Below, piece by piece: positions 36,308-46,105 of a stretch of 64,000 bases of DNA. The notes under the pieces are model-generated. The model was not told where the DNA came from and did no database searches. It saw only the letters and a program-made list of their open reading frames with translations. The DNA comes from an uncultured Paracoccaceae bacterium (GTDB lineage Bacteria; Pseudomonadota; Alphaproteobacteria; Rhodobacterales; Rhodobacteraceae). The stretch lies in NCBI GenBank assembly GCA_947500135.1, contig CANMQX010000006.1:124001-188000 (forward strand), read 5' to 3'. The translations under genes were made by a program, and so were the position numbers. Positions within the stretch are counted from its first letter, which is position 1; each line of letters starts with the position of its first letter.

Positions 36308-37425
36308 GCCTCTTTCACATCCATATCGTTACGCACCGCCTGCCACCCGGCAAGCCCGGCGGCCAGATTACCCGAAGAATGAAGCGCCCAAAGCCCGGGA
36401 GCAAGCGAACCTGACGGCAGAAGATCAACATATTGGGTAAATTCGCAAGTTACGGCCCCGACGAAATCGAAAGGCCGCCCCGATTTCAGGATACCCGCCT
36501 TGGTCAGACGGTTTTCGATCAGCGCCAAAAGCGCGTCCTGATCGATTGTGGGCGCATGGTGGAATTCCACAAGAAAGCGCTCTGAACCCGGATCCCCCCC
36601 CGGCATATCCACACGCGAGATGCGGGCGACCTGAAGATCACGCCAGAAAGCTACATAGGTATGGCTGTTGGCGATATCCGCGCGCGTCACTTGCACCACA
36701 GCCGCATAACGCTGTGCGAATCGTGGAGGCGTGGCTTCATATGCGGTGTCCGATATGGGCCGCAGATTTGTCGCCGTCGTCAGGAAAACCCGCTGGGCCA
36801 TGCGGGCATTATCGTCCCCGCCTGTCAGCACCCAGTGGTCAGCGTCACGGCGCAGGGCAGCGACATCCATCACCGCAAACTCCACCCCGGCATCACGGCA
36901 GGCACCAGTCAGTTTTTCAAGAAAGTCGGCATATCCGTCACGCGGGCCGCGCATCTTTTGCGACGCAAAGAACGATCCCAACTGGTGTCGGATATAGCTG
37001 TGCAGCTTGGTCTGGAAATTAATCAGCTCATTGCAATAAACGGCGCCTTTGATCAGCACATATAGCCGGGCCTTCGCGTAACCCACCAGCAACCGTAGCC
37101 CCGACGCGACCATCAAAAGCCGGTTGAAATAGGGGATCTTGAAACCAGATCGGTGGATCCGAATCGGCTGCGCATCCAATACCGTAAAAGGCACGCCAGC
37201 GGCCTGTTCCAGCAGATCATAGATACCCGGAAACACCTCGATCACATGACAGGCAATCTCGACATTTTCGCCAGTGTCCAGATGCGCCAGCTGCCATGTG
37301 CCGCCCCAATTGTCCGTCCGATCCACGACGCAAACGCGATGCCCCCTCCTGGCCCGGTCAAGCGCATGGACCAACATCAGCGGGCTGGAACCGACGATGA
37401 TTTCGTCAGCCTGCGTCATGCCCAT
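36304..37425 (-). CDS. NAD(P)/FAD-binding oxidoreductase-like protein
   Basis: From the ATG at 37425 the protein is 373 aa. DEIIVGSSPLMLVHALDRARRGHRVCVVDR is spread over about residues 6-35 and is a Rossmann-type dinucleotide-binding region with the usual GxGxxG relaxed to GSSPLM; WGGTWQ follows. A C-terminal HSSGNLAAGLAGWQAV recalls the end of protoporphyrinogen oxidase-like and UDP-galactopyranose mutase-like flavoproteins. Function is not recognised; a sugar- or amine-modifying flavoprotein is plausible. An ATG at 37419 is an alternative start; longer frames run deep into the methyltransferase. Confidence 0.55.
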   Translation of the reverse strand: MGMTQADEIIVGSSPLMLVHALDRARRGHRVCVVDRTDNWGGTWQLAHLDTGENVEIACHVIEVFPGIYDLLEQAAGVPFTVLDAQPIRIHRSGFKIPYFNRLLMVASGLRLLVGYAKARLYVLIKGAVYCNELINFQTKLHSYIRHQLGSFFASQKMRGPRDGYADFLEKLTGACRDAGVEFAVMDVAALRRDADHWVLTGGDDNARMAQRVFLTTATNLRPISDTAYEATPPRFAQRYAAVVQVTRADIANSHTYVAFWRDLQVARISRVDMPGGDPGSERFLVEFHHAPTIDQDALLALIENRLTKAGILKSGRPFDFVGAVTCEFTQYVDLLPSGSLAPGLWALHSSGNLAAGLAGWQAVRNDMDVKEA

Positions 37426-38107
37426 CCAGACCGGCAGTTGCGACAAGCCAGGTATCGCCATTGTAACGCCCAGTGTGCGTTTCCCTGATCTGATAGCCAA
37501 AATCGCCCAGCATCTGTTTTTCAGCCGGGTCAACATAGATCAGCACATGGGGCACGCCACGCAAAAGATCGAGAACAGTGCGCAGCGTTTCGCCCTGAAA
37601 AGAGTTGTAAAGATAGATGATCGCGCAATCCGACGTCAGATAGGATTTCAGATTTGTCGCACTGTCGGCCACAATAGTGATGTCATCCTGCAGCCCGGTT
37701 TTGGCTAGATTAGCCTTGGCCAGTTCGGCCAGCCCCGGATCATATTCGATACCAATCGCAGGATGTTTGAACTTGCCCTTATGCAACTGCGCATAGACAA
37801 AAAGCACCTTGCCCTTGCCACAGCCAAGATCAAAGAACTGCGCATCGGCAAACCGATCCGGGCCCAGCAAATCATGGGCGATCCGGGTCGTGTCACGGGT
37901 GACAGAGGTGAAGGAGGCCACATAAAGCAACCCGTCATCCTGCTCATCCTCAGCCGATGAAATCTGCTGTTCATTCTTGGGCACCCGGCTGCTGGTCTGG
38001 GTCCCGTTCCGCAGGTCGAACCAGACGCTTTCCCGGAAATATATCCAGAAAAATATCAACCCACGTTGGCGCAAAATCTGAAAGACAAAGCGGAGTTTCC
38101 CGATCAT
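37406..38107 (-). CDS. Class I SAM-dependent methyltransferase
   Basis: The 233-aa protein has the SAM-binding motif FFDLGCGKGKVLFVYAQ near residue 92 and motif II-like DCAIIYLYNSF near 160. A hydrophobic stretch at residues 15-25 may contact the membrane. It overlaps GT4 by 4 nt and the following flavoprotein-like gene by about 20 nt. It may methylate a sugar of the repeat unit; the target is not visible. Confidence 0.75.
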   Translation of the reverse strand: MIGKLRFVFQILRQRGLIFFWIYFRESVWFDLRNGTQTSSRVPKNEQQISSAEDEQDDGLLYVASFTSVTRDTTRIAHDLLGPDRFADAQFFDLGCGKGKVLFVYAQLHKGKFKHPAIGIEYDPGLAELAKANLAKTGLQDDITIVADSATNLKSYLTSDCAIIYLYNSFQGETLRTVLDLLRGVPHVLIYVDPAEKQMLGDFGYQIRETHTGRYNGDTWLVATAGLDGHDAG

Positions 38108-39405
38108 GCTGCAACCCCTTTTCGTGCGATTGACGCCTGCGCTATCACCTCAAGATGGTCGGACATCGTGGGATAGATCATCGCGGCATCGAACCGGTCC
38201 TTGTGCAACTGGATCGCGGCGCGTTTCATTTTCGCCAATGCCTCAGGCCTATCGATCAGGTCACAGATGCCCTCGGCCAACGCAGCAGCATCACCCGGCG
38301 GATAGGTAAAGCCACAGCCGGTTTGCGCGGTCAGTTGTCCCATTTCACCGTCCAACCCGCAGGCAATCGCCAACCCGCCTGCCAGATACTCGGAAAATTT
38401 GTTGGGGATGTTGCGCAAGTAATTCGGCACCGGATTATAGGCGACAAGGCCGAAGGAGGAGATGGCCAGCAATGCATAAATCTCATCCCCTTCCAGCCAT
38501 CCAGGGAAGATGACATGATCGTTGCGGGCGGCCAATTCCTTCAGCGCAGCCTCGCGTGGGCCGCTGCCTGCGATCACGCATTTGAACCGTGGATGTGTCT
38601 GGGCAATCTGTTCGGTTGCCGCAATAAGCGTATCAAAATCAGATTGATAGCCGATATTGCCCGCATAAACGGCCAACACATCATCCGGGCTGACGCCCAA
38701 TCTTTTGCGTATGGCAGTGACGCTATCGGGCGTTGGTGCGGCGTCTTTTGCCGGGTAAGCCATGGGAAACACAGCATCCTGCGATTGCTGCGCCCGCCCT
38801 GCCCTTTCCAAACCCCAATCCAGATAAGACTGGGTCAGCCCGGCAATGGCCGTTGCATTGCGAAAGGCCCAGTTCAGTCGTAGGGACGTCAGATGCAGCA
38901 ACGACAAAACCGGCCCGCGCATGAAACCCAGAGCTTTCGGCAAAAGATCAACATAGATATCCGGCCATAAATCGCGGACATCAATCACCACGGGAATATC
39001 GCGCGACTTGGCATACTTTACAGCTGCGTAGCATAGGGCGATCGGTACGTTCCCCACATGGATCAGATCGGGTTGCGTGGTCGTCTGCGGCGCGATCTTC
39101 AAGAAATTTGCGCCCAGTTTCATATGGTTGCGAATACGTGCCGGGCCGATATGGCGTTGGTAATCCGGGCTTTCGATGAACTGGTGAAAGTAGTTATCGA
39201 CCGGTTCCATCACCGACCCATCGCTGATCTGTCGCTTGGACTGATGGCTGAACGATGACCGCCAGCGGACAACATGATGCCCCCGATCCGCCAGATGTTC
39301 GCATAAAGTGTTGGACCGCCATTCCCGGCGGTTTTTCTGCGCGCGCGGGGCTGCGGGATTTTCTTGCGCGTGGATAACCCAGAAATTCATAGCAGCGGTC
39401 AGCAT
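38104..39405 (-). CDS. Glycosyltransferase family 4
   Basis: The 433-aa GT-B enzyme has an N-terminal acceptor domain (MNFWVIHAQENPA, about residue 6) and a C-terminal GT4 domain with VYAGNIGYQSDFDTLI near 250 and NIPNKFSEYLAGGLAIACG near 350, the E-x7-E-like nucleotide-sugar region. It resembles WbuB-type transferases that use N-acetyl-fucosamine-like sugars, but donor identity is inference. The ATG at 39390 is another possible start. Confidence 0.82.
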   Translation of the reverse strand: MLTAAMNFWVIHAQENPAAPRAQKNRREWRSNTLCEHLADRGHHVVRWRSSFSHQSKRQISDGSVMEPVDNYFHQFIESPDYQRHIGPARIRNHMKLGANFLKIAPQTTTQPDLIHVGNVPIALCYAAVKYAKSRDIPVVIDVRDLWPDIYVDLLPKALGFMRGPVLSLLHLTSLRLNWAFRNATAIAGLTQSYLDWGLERAGRAQQSQDAVFPMAYPAKDAAPTPDSVTAIRKRLGVSPDDVLAVYAGNIGYQSDFDTLIAATEQIAQTHPRFKCVIAGSGPREAALKELAARNDHVIFPGWLEGDEIYALLAISSFGLVAYNPVPNYLRNIPNKFSEYLAGGLAIACGLDGEMGQLTAQTGCGFTYPPGDAAALAEGICDLIDRPEALAKMKRAAIQLHKDRFDAAMIYPTMSDHLEVIAQASIARKGVAA

Positions 39406-39520
39406 GTCCCAAATTGCGCGTTCTGGTTACTTGAACATCCCGACAACTGAATGCGCAACCCAATACTACCGCGCGGCCCATTCCAGATGACGCATGTTGT
39501 ATTGGCACCGGCCGGATTGA

Positions 39521-40834
39521 CTAGGAAGCGGTCCCAATCAGCCCCTCGCGTTTGGCCAGCAGCAAGGTGCCACCGAACATCACAACCACGCTGATCAGCA
39601 AGAACGCAAACCCCGCGAGGGTTTCGTCAAAACGGGTTGGCGCGATAAGCGGTGTCAAAACCGTACAGATCGCCGCGATCAACGTGACTTTCCAAACCCG
39701 TTCGCGTTCCTGTGCCCGAAAGTAATAGGATGCCGCAGAGTGGAATTGGTTCAGCACCATGGCGCATGCATAGAACACCATAACCTGCGGGGTCGATGCC
39801 CGATTGGGGATATCAGAGCCGAGCTGCCCTAGAATGAAAAAGCCCAGCAAGACCGCGACCGCCCCCCAAAAAGTCAGGCCTGCGGTCAAAAAACACACCC
39901 GCCAGAAATCGGCCCTAAGCTGGCCAAACGCTTGGGACACAGCCAGTTGCGTCCATGGCCGGACCTTATAGGTCAGAAAGATATTCGCGCTGCTATTGAT
40001 CGCCAAAAATATCTGCACACACATGCCAAAACGACCCGCCGCCTCTGCCCCTTGCAGCCAGAAAAGGATCGGGATCGGGGCCTGAAAAAACACGTATGCC
40101 GACAACCATGTCACGGCCACGCCCCGTTGAAACGGCCAGACATCAACCCGCCAGTTCAAGTCGGACGGCACCCGCCAGATCGCGGCAGAGAATGTCAGCC
40201 GCACCTCTGACACTGTCCAATAGGCCAAGCCGATGGCAAGGCACAGTGTCACGCCAAGTGCGACTGGCAATGCGGCAAGGCCAAAACCGCTATAGGCCAG
40301 AACACCGATCATCAAGACGTTCAATGCGCTGACAAACAAGCGCAGATAGGCTGCCGCCTGCACATGCCCTAGCCCATCCAGAATGCGCAGATAGATGTTG
40401 AAAATCATCAGGACGCTTGAACAGGCACAGTAACACAGCCAAATCAGCGTCAGATGCGGGATGTCGAACGTGTTCTGGGCGAAGGTCAGGAAGCCGATTG
40501 ACCCAATCACCGCAATCATTACCAACCCCGCCAGCACCGACCAGATACAGGCGAAGCGCAGGATGTCGCCGAGAGCCTGAACGGGATCGTTCTGGTCTTG
40601 CAACTCGGCACGTGCCACGCGGCGCGCGGCGAGGTTACCCAGCGTGAACCCAACACCAAGATCAAAGAAGTAATGCGCCGCCACGAGGCTCAGAAATGTG
40701 TAAAAAACCCCTTGTTCAATTGGTGAGTACAGGGTGGAGACGACAAGGATCAGACAGAACCCAAAAAACAGGTTCCCGACCCGTGCGGCCGCAACAGGAA
40801 CAATCCCACGATATTCGCCTAAAATGGCATTCAT
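39521..40834 (-). CDS. Polysaccharide flippase-like membrane protein
   Basis: From the ATG at 40834 the protein is 437 aa with about 10-12 hydrophobic segments and the overall pattern of MOP-superfamily exporters (Wzx-like), including GVFYTFLSLVAAHYFFDLGVG near residue 40 split by family-typical glycines. In this locus it would flip the lipid-linked repeat. Similarity is at the level of topology and context, so a Wzx assignment is tentative. No Wzy-type polymerase is recognised in the window. Confidence 0.65.
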   Translation of the reverse strand: MNAILGEYRGIVPVAAARVGNLFFGFCLILVVSTLYSPIEQGVFYTFLSLVAAHYFFDLGVGFTLGNLAARRVARAELQDQNDPVQALGDILRFACIWSVLAGLVMIAVIGSIGFLTFAQNTFDIPHLTLIWLCYCACSSVLMIFNIYLRILDGLGHVQAAAYLRLFVSALNVLMIGVLAYSGFGLAALPVALGVTLCLAIGLAYWTVSEVRLTFSAAIWRVPSDLNWRVDVWPFQRGVAVTWLSAYVFFQAPIPILFWLQGAEAAGRFGMCVQIFLAINSSANIFLTYKVRPWTQLAVSQAFGQLRADFWRVCFLTAGLTFWGAVAVLLGFFILGQLGSDIPNRASTPQVMVFYACAMVLNQFHSAASYYFRAQERERVWKVTLIAAICTVLTPLIAPTRFDETLAGFAFLLISVVVMFGGTLLLAKREGLIGTAS

Positions 40835-41038
40835 GAATGGTTGGCCCAGACCATTGAGCCTGTCCGCTGACCCGTCTTGACGCACCGGTTTATACCAGTT
40901 TGCACGGGGGGGCGAACGCACATCTGGGCGAGATTATTCACGGCGTCCAAGCTCTGCCTCATTCCTTCAGGCTTATCGTCGTGTAGCAGAATGGGGGAAT
41001 GGTTCAATAGCTGCGGGGTGCCTGTGCTGCGCCGCGAC

Positions 41039-41797
41039 TTACACGCTGATAAAGCTTGCCTTGCCATCACTCACCGCAGCGGCGGTCAGCAGCCCGCCCA
41101 GATAGGCCCCGGTATCAACCGAAATGCGGCCGTCGCAAACGGTCCCTTGGGGCACAATCGTATGGCCGTGAATGACGCATTGGTTGTCATTGCGTGGCTT
41201 GGCAAAGAAATCCGGATGCCCCCAAAGTATGGCATTTTCACTTTGTTCATGTGGTGCCTTATCGGGGTTCATGGATGCGTGCACACAATGCACATTTCCG
41301 CTGCTCCAACGCAGCGGCAACGCACGCAACCATTGCGCCATCCCGTCTGGCAACGCGCGCTCCAACGCCATGGCCGCATCCAGCTCGTCCTCCACTGCGG
41401 CGTCGGTAGTAATGCCAAAGCTGGCTAACGTATCAAGGCCACCGAATTTAAGCCACCGCGCACCGCGCCCCAGCGGATCATCAATAAAGTCCAGCAGCAT
41501 GACCTCGTGATTTCCCTTCAGACAAACGAAGTCATCGGGATCTTCTATTTGCAGGGCAAAAAGCTCCGACAACACCTGTGCAGATTGCGGCCCACGATCA
41601 ATATAATCGCCAAGGAAAATGCGGGGGCCCGGGCCGTCAAGCTGCGCCAACAGTGCCCGCATCTGTGGCAGACAACCGTGGATGTCGCCGATCGCAAAGA
41701 AAGGTTCATCCGGGGCGATCACGGTGTCGATCGTTGATCGCGACGGGACGAAGGGGCTTTTGTCTGCCCGCAACATCGACCGGATCTTTTTGAACAT
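41039..41797 (-). CDS. Serine/threonine-type metallophosphoesterase
   Basis: The 252-aa protein carries all PPP-family motifs: FAIGDIHGC (residue 35), FLGDYIDRGP (61), LKGNHEVML (94) and a C-terminal VIHGHTIVPQG (207), with two metals expected. It may be a protein phosphatase or a dinucleoside tetraphosphatase. Lying between the export protein and flippase genes, it might regulate polysaccharide output; the flanking gaps (200 and 121 nt) leave co-transcription open. Confidence 0.85.
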   Translation of the reverse strand: MFKKIRSMLRADKSPFVPSRSTIDTVIAPDEPFFAIGDIHGCLPQMRALLAQLDGPGPRIFLGDYIDRGPQSAQVLSELFALQIEDPDDFVCLKGNHEVMLLDFIDDPLGRGARWLKFGGLDTLASFGITTDAAVEDELDAAMALERALPDGMAQWLRALPLRWSSGNVHCVHASMNPDKAPHEQSENAILWGHPDFFAKPRNDNQCVIHGHTIVPQGTVCDGRISVDTGAYLGGLLTAAAVSDGKASFISV

Positions 41798-41918
41798 GCA
41801 GCACCCCTTGGCTTGCCCGCAACGCCAGCACTAGGTTTTTTTGCAGCAAGTTGCCAGTTCTTGCGTGATAGAATGCCGCTAATCGCTGTGCGTAGCCCCT
41901 AACGGTACCACCCATGCA

Positions 41919-43262
41919 CTAATTTGCGACGGCAGCACCAGAAGTGATCAAGCTGGGTGTAATCTGTTGCACCACCCGGCTCCACCGTGTGACCGGCTGT
42001 TCGGTCGCAAAGATCACATCATTGGGGCGCAGTTCCAGTCTGGTTGCCATTACAAGATTGGCCGCATTGCGAAAATCAAGATTATAAGCTGTCGTCTGCC
42101 CCGTGCCATCCTGCCCGCGCAACAGATAAACTTGGCTTGGGTTCGATGTCTCTGTGCTTAATCCGCCTTCGCCAAATAGGGCATCTGCCAGCGTCGCCTT
42201 GCGCGCAAATGGTATCGGAATACGGCCCGGACTGTTCACCTCGCCCGTCAAGTAAACATAGTCACGGTCAACCGCGTCAGCTGCCAGTCGCGCGGTAAAG
42301 CTGTCGCGGGCTTCATTCAATTGCGCACGCCGTTGGGTCAGCTCGACTTCAAGCTCGGCAAGTGCCTGCGCCCGTGTCGATTGTGTAATCTGGGCCAGCG
42401 CGATTTGTTCGCGAAAATAGGCTTCGGCCCGGGTGAGTTCAAATTGTTCGTCCACAAAGATACTGTCATCAGCAGCAAGGCGGATTTTCTGAACATCCGG
42501 CCGTTCAAGATAGACGCGCAGCGGTATCTGAAACAGCTCGCCGTCGCGGTAAATACGAATGCTCGCTGCTTGCTGATCCTGAACCTGAATACCGCCCGCG
42601 CTGACCAACGCATCCTCAAGCGTCAGCGGGCGCAGCGTGATCGAAACAGCCCTGGGTGCCGCGACCGCACCACCAACTGAGACACGTTGCGCGTTGAACT
42701 GCGTAATCTCCAACGTGAAAGATGGATCAATCTGGTTTGAAACAAGGGCGCTGAAAACAGCGTCCTGTGCTTCCTGCAGTGTCAGACCACCCAAAACAAC
42801 CGGGCCAACACTGGCAAGCGCAATCGCCCCGTCATCCTGCACGGTATAGCCTTGGCGTTGGTTTTGCGATGCAAGAAGGCCTGCAAGTTCTTCCACCGTG
42901 TTGCCGGTGGTCACCGTGGCCAGCAAGACAACGTCGCCAACACCAATACGGTAAGGCGCAATCGGCGCAGAGGGGGGCACCCTTGTGACGGCAGGCGGCG
43001 ATTGCGCAGGACGGCCAAAAACCGGCTCGGGTATGTCTGGTATGCGCGATGAGACGTTATCTCTGGTCGCTGTCCGAAAGAATGCATCGGGCAATGGCTT
43101 GGGGGTGTAAGGAGATTTATTGGCCTGCTGGATGACATCATTGGTCAGGGCCAACACGTTCACGTTTGGATCGTCATCGGGAACAGACGGGCTGATATAT
43201 GCCGTACCGCACCCAAACAATGCCCCGAGGGACACAACACTTGCTAAAACGATGGGACGCAT
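41919..43262 (-). CDS. Polysaccharide export lipoprotein (OPX/Wza family, SLBB)
   Basis: The 447-aa protein has a lipoprotein signal (SLGALFGC, cysteine near residue 18), a Poly_export domain (YRIGVGDVVLLATVTTG near residue 104) and two SLBB-like domains (RVSVGGAVAAPRAV and VYLTGEVNSPGRIPIP). A glutamine/arginine-rich coiled-coil (about 290-320) lies between the SLBB domains, a layout seen in longer KpsD-like OPX proteins. It should form the outer-membrane channel. No Wzc-type co-polymerase gene is adjacent. Confidence 0.87.
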   Translation of the reverse strand: MRPIVLASVVSLGALFGCGTAYISPSVPDDDPNVNVLALTNDVIQQANKSPYTPKPLPDAFFRTATRDNVSSRIPDIPEPVFGRPAQSPPAVTRVPPSAPIAPYRIGVGDVVLLATVTTGNTVEELAGLLASQNQRQGYTVQDDGAIALASVGPVVLGGLTLQEAQDAVFSALVSNQIDPSFTLEITQFNAQRVSVGGAVAAPRAVSITLRPLTLEDALVSAGGIQVQDQQAASIRIYRDGELFQIPLRVYLERPDVQKIRLAADDSIFVDEQFELTRAEAYFREQIALAQITQSTRAQALAELEVELTQRRAQLNEARDSFTARLAADAVDRDYVYLTGEVNSPGRIPIPFARKATLADALFGEGGLSTETSNPSQVYLLRGQDGTGQTTAYNLDFRNAANLVMATRLELRPNDVIFATEQPVTRWSRVVQQITPSLITSGAAVAN

Positions 43263-43326
43263 TTTTGCTACGCCTTCTACTGCTATGGCTCAACTTGGCA
43301 ATTTCCGAAGCTGACGCATAGCGTCT

Positions 43327-45198
43327 TTATGCAATTACCTCTGGTTTTGTTTCAGATATGTCACTCCCGTTATGGTAGCCTTCGACAAAGGTCAGCAGCG
43401 TGTTGCGCAGGGCTGCCGCGTCATTATTTTCAATCGCCATCCCGATTTCTCGCAGCATGCTGGCCACTTCGATCTCGCTCAGCCGTGTTTCTGAGGCGCG
43501 CAGGATTTTCTCATGCGGCGTTTCAACAAGGTTCTTGCGGTCGATCAATAGCTCTTCGTACAGCTTTTCCCCTTTGCGCAGTCCAACGATTTCGATCTCA
43601 AGCCCTTTGGGATTTTCAACGCTCTTTGTCTTGGCCCCTGCCATTTTGATCATCCGATGTGCGATATCAATGATCTTAACCGGTTGTCCCATGTCCAACA
43701 CAAACACGTCGCCGCCTTCGGCAAAGGCGCCAGCGACAAGGACGAGGCGCGCGGCCTCCGGGATAGTCATGAAATACCGCGTCACTTCGGGATGGGTGAC
43801 CGTGACCGGGCCACCAGCGCGAATTTGCGCCTGAAACAGCGGCAGAACAGACCCGGAGGATCCAAGCACATTGCCAAAGCGCACCATGGAAAACCGGGTG
43901 GCGTCCGTCCGCGTCTGGATGTCCTGAACAACCATTTCCGCCATGCGCTTTGTGGCCCCCATCACGTTGGCGGGACGCACGGCCTTGTCCGTTGATACCA
44001 AAATAAACCGTTCAACATTTGCTGCCCGTGCGGCCATGGCCACAACCTGCGTGCCCAACACGTTGTTGCGCGCGCCCTCAAGCTCGTTTTCTTCCACGAT
44101 AGGCACATGTTTGTAAGCAGCGGCATGCAACACGATTTCCACGCCGGTTTCTGTCATGATATCAGCAAGCCTGCTTTGATCGGTCACAGACCCAAGACGC
44201 GCGGTAATGCGGATACCCAGTTCACCAGCCTTCATGCGCATTTCACGGTCGATCTCGTACATCGCGAATTCGTTTTGTTCGAACAAAACGATATGGGACG
44301 GGCGACAATTCAGGACCTGTCTGGCAAGCTCCGAACCAATCGATCCGCCGGCACCCGTGATGAAAACCACGCGGCCGGCGTAGGCCTTGGCGATTTCCGG
44401 GATATCAAGATCGACCTTGTCCCGGCTCAGTAATTCATCGGGTGAGACCGTCCGCAGTTCGGTATTACTTTTTTCGATCAGTTCGACATAGGACGGCAAT
44501 ACCCGCACTTCGAGCGGCAGTTCCGCGAAGCTTTTGAGCATGTTTTCCCGCTCTGTTTCGGTCAGGGATGGGATCGCCAGCAGGACCTGTTTGATTTCGC
44601 CCTGTGCAGCCAGCTGCTTGAGCCGTTCGCGCGGTGCGACGCGCAAATCGGAAATCAGCAGGCCATGCAGGTTCGGGTTATCATCCGTAAAGATCACGGG
44701 TCGGAATTCCGGGCTTTGCCGCAAAGCAGACGCCAGTTGGATCCCCGCAGCCCCTGCCCCATGGATCGCGACCGGGATGCCATCACCCGCCTCCCATGGT
44801 TTGTTCAACAAAAACAACCCGGTCATGCGCCCCATGACCGACAGCACAAAAAAGACGATCCCAAAAATAATCGGGATGGATCGGGGGGTCCAAACCCCCA
44901 TGATGTAGCTTAGCACGATGGCCACCACACCCAGAATTGCCGCGGTCATCCCCACACGCGCCGTGCCGCGCATGTCCAGGGCGGAGAGTTTGATCTTCGG
45001 CAAGCCCGCCACAACGATCACAAGCGGCGCCGCGAGCGACAACGCGATGATCAGCGGCAAAGCATCCTTGACATAGTCAAATGGGGTCAGCGTGCTGAAA
45101 CGAAGACAATACGCCAAGAAGAACGCGATGGGCACCATCGTCGCATCAAACGCAAGATAGACGGCCTGCTTTCTTGACCTGGGTAGATTTTCTAGCAC
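43327..45198 (-). CDS. Nucleotide-sugar 4,6-dehydratase (CapD/WbpM family)
   Basis: The 623-aa membrane-anchored enzyme has about four N-terminal transmembrane helices (residues 10-125), a CoA-binding-like domain and a C-terminal SDR domain with FITGAGGSIGSELARQ and STDKAVRPANVMGATKR, in which the usual catalytic tyrosine is methionine, as is normal for this family. It makes a 4-keto-6-deoxy nucleotide sugar from a UDP-HexNAc. The start is a GTG at 45198 with GAGGGA upstream. It begins the leftward polysaccharide locus and may feed sugars to the acylation cassette on its other side. Confidence 0.9.
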   Translation of the reverse strand: MLENLPRSRKQAVYLAFDATMVPIAFFLAYCLRFSTLTPFDYVKDALPLIIALSLAAPLVIVVAGLPKIKLSALDMRGTARVGMTAAILGVVAIVLSYIMGVWTPRSIPIIFGIVFFVLSVMGRMTGLFLLNKPWEAGDGIPVAIHGAGAAGIQLASALRQSPEFRPVIFTDDNPNLHGLLISDLRVAPRERLKQLAAQGEIKQVLLAIPSLTETERENMLKSFAELPLEVRVLPSYVELIEKSNTELRTVSPDELLSRDKVDLDIPEIAKAYAGRVVFITGAGGSIGSELARQVLNCRPSHIVLFEQNEFAMYEIDREMRMKAGELGIRITARLGSVTDQSRLADIMTETGVEIVLHAAAYKHVPIVEENELEGARNNVLGTQVVAMAARAANVERFILVSTDKAVRPANVMGATKRMAEMVVQDIQTRTDATRFSMVRFGNVLGSSGSVLPLFQAQIRAGGPVTVTHPEVTRYFMTIPEAARLVLVAGAFAEGGDVFVLDMGQPVKIIDIAHRMIKMAGAKTKSVENPKGLEIEIVGLRKGEKLYEELLIDRKNLVETPHEKILRASETRLSEIEVASMLREIGMAIENNDAAALRNTLLTFVEGYHNGSDISETKPEVIA

Positions 45199-45544
45199 GA
45201 TATTTTATAGTCCCTCTCGATGATCAGCCGCAAGCCGGGCAATCAGCCGCAGCATAGGCCCGCACAGGCGCCGCTGTCATCTGCCAAGACAGGTCACGCT
45301 TGTGTAATCGAAAATCTCTGGCAATTTGAACACGAAGCTACCCGAAGATGTGGCATGACCCTTTGCCGAAGCCTTTCAAACCAGAGGCTACATCCATGGT
45401 ATTGCGCCGAGTGGTTCGGGCTGCTTTGAAGCGATGTCCGGTGGGTAAACCGGTCGTTAAACCCGTCTAAAATTTCCGGGCATTGCCGCTCTGCTTGTCC
45501 AGATGTGGAACATTACGCATGGAATCAGTATCGAATTGTTACGT
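45199..45544. other. Intergenic boundary between polysaccharide locus and island
   Basis: No complete gene is supported. On the leftward strand a 35-codon open stretch ends at 45224 and includes RDFRLHKRDLSWQMTAAPV; it has coding-like composition and could be the tail of a gene lost at the boundary, but I recognise no family. Base composition changes here from GC-rich to AT-richer. The ribosome binding site for the dehydratase gene (GAGGGA) is at its left edge. Confidence 0.4.
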
Positions 45545-46102
45545 TCACAGGGGGTTTGCAGCCCATTTTTTGATTGGAAGCTCTTTTCTGAGGCGCGCAA
45601 ATTTGGAGGCAGTGAACTGCTCTTTTTTCAGACGCATACATACCATAAGGATTTCCTTGTCATTCTTCTGAAGCACATGATCCCTATCCGGATCAAAATG
45701 AGACCCCTGCTTTAGATGAAGATTGATCACACTGGTATTGTCATAAAACACTTCTGCATTGACTGCATCGACGCCAAGAACACCAAAAGCAAAGTTGTAA
45801 AAATAGGGAGGTACAAGGCCACCAACACCCAATGCTGACTCTTCCCCTATGTAAAACCCCCACGATGTTGTTTTAGCTTCCGCATCCCAATCGATGAAGT
45901 TCAACAGTCCTACATCCTCGCCCGCATGCTGTATGATCCAATGATAATAATCTGGTTTATTAAAGCTTGAAGATAACCAAAGCGCCTGTCGTTCAAGGTC
46001 ATATGTCATGTCAGAATTCATGAATTTGGTTACCCGCTCTGACGTGCGCCAATCCAGTATCTTCTTGGCATCGCTTAGTTCAACCTCTCTGAAGTCGATC
46101 AT
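45545..46102 (-). CDS. GNAT acyltransferase, PseH-like
   Basis: The 185-aa protein resembles PseH, the N-acetyltransferase of nucleotide-activated 4-amino-6-deoxy sugars in pseudaminic acid synthesis: IDFREVELSDAKKILDWRTS at the N-terminus, SWGFYIGEESALGVGG in the acyl-CoA-binding region and NTSVINLHLKQGSHF near 127. AT-rich relative to the host locus. It ends a four-gene unit with an AMP-ligase, an SDR and an acyl carrier protein, so the acyl donor may be an acyl-ACP. The sugar substrate could come from the adjacent CapD-type dehydratase plus an aminotransferase. Confidence 0.75.
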   Translation of the reverse strand: MIDFREVELSDAKKILDWRTSERVTKFMNSDMTYDLERQALWLSSSFNKPDYYHWIIQHAGEDVGLLNFIDWDAEAKTTSWGFYIGEESALGVGGLVPPYFYNFAFGVLGVDAVNAEVFYDNTSVINLHLKQGSHFDPDRDHVLQKNDKEILMVCMRLKKEQFTASKFARLRKELPIKKWAANPL

Positions 46103-46105
46103 TCA

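Noticed and set aside
36546..37065. Long rightward frames opposite the flavoprotein-like gene
   Set aside because: They mirror the leftward operon in a GC-rich region and lack family similarity; the leftward genes overlap neatly as an operon.
45470..45495. Possible third copy of the att repeat (TTCCGGGCATTG)
   Set aside because: Only 7-8 bases resemble the core and in the wrong orientation; not enough to define the far end of the older element.
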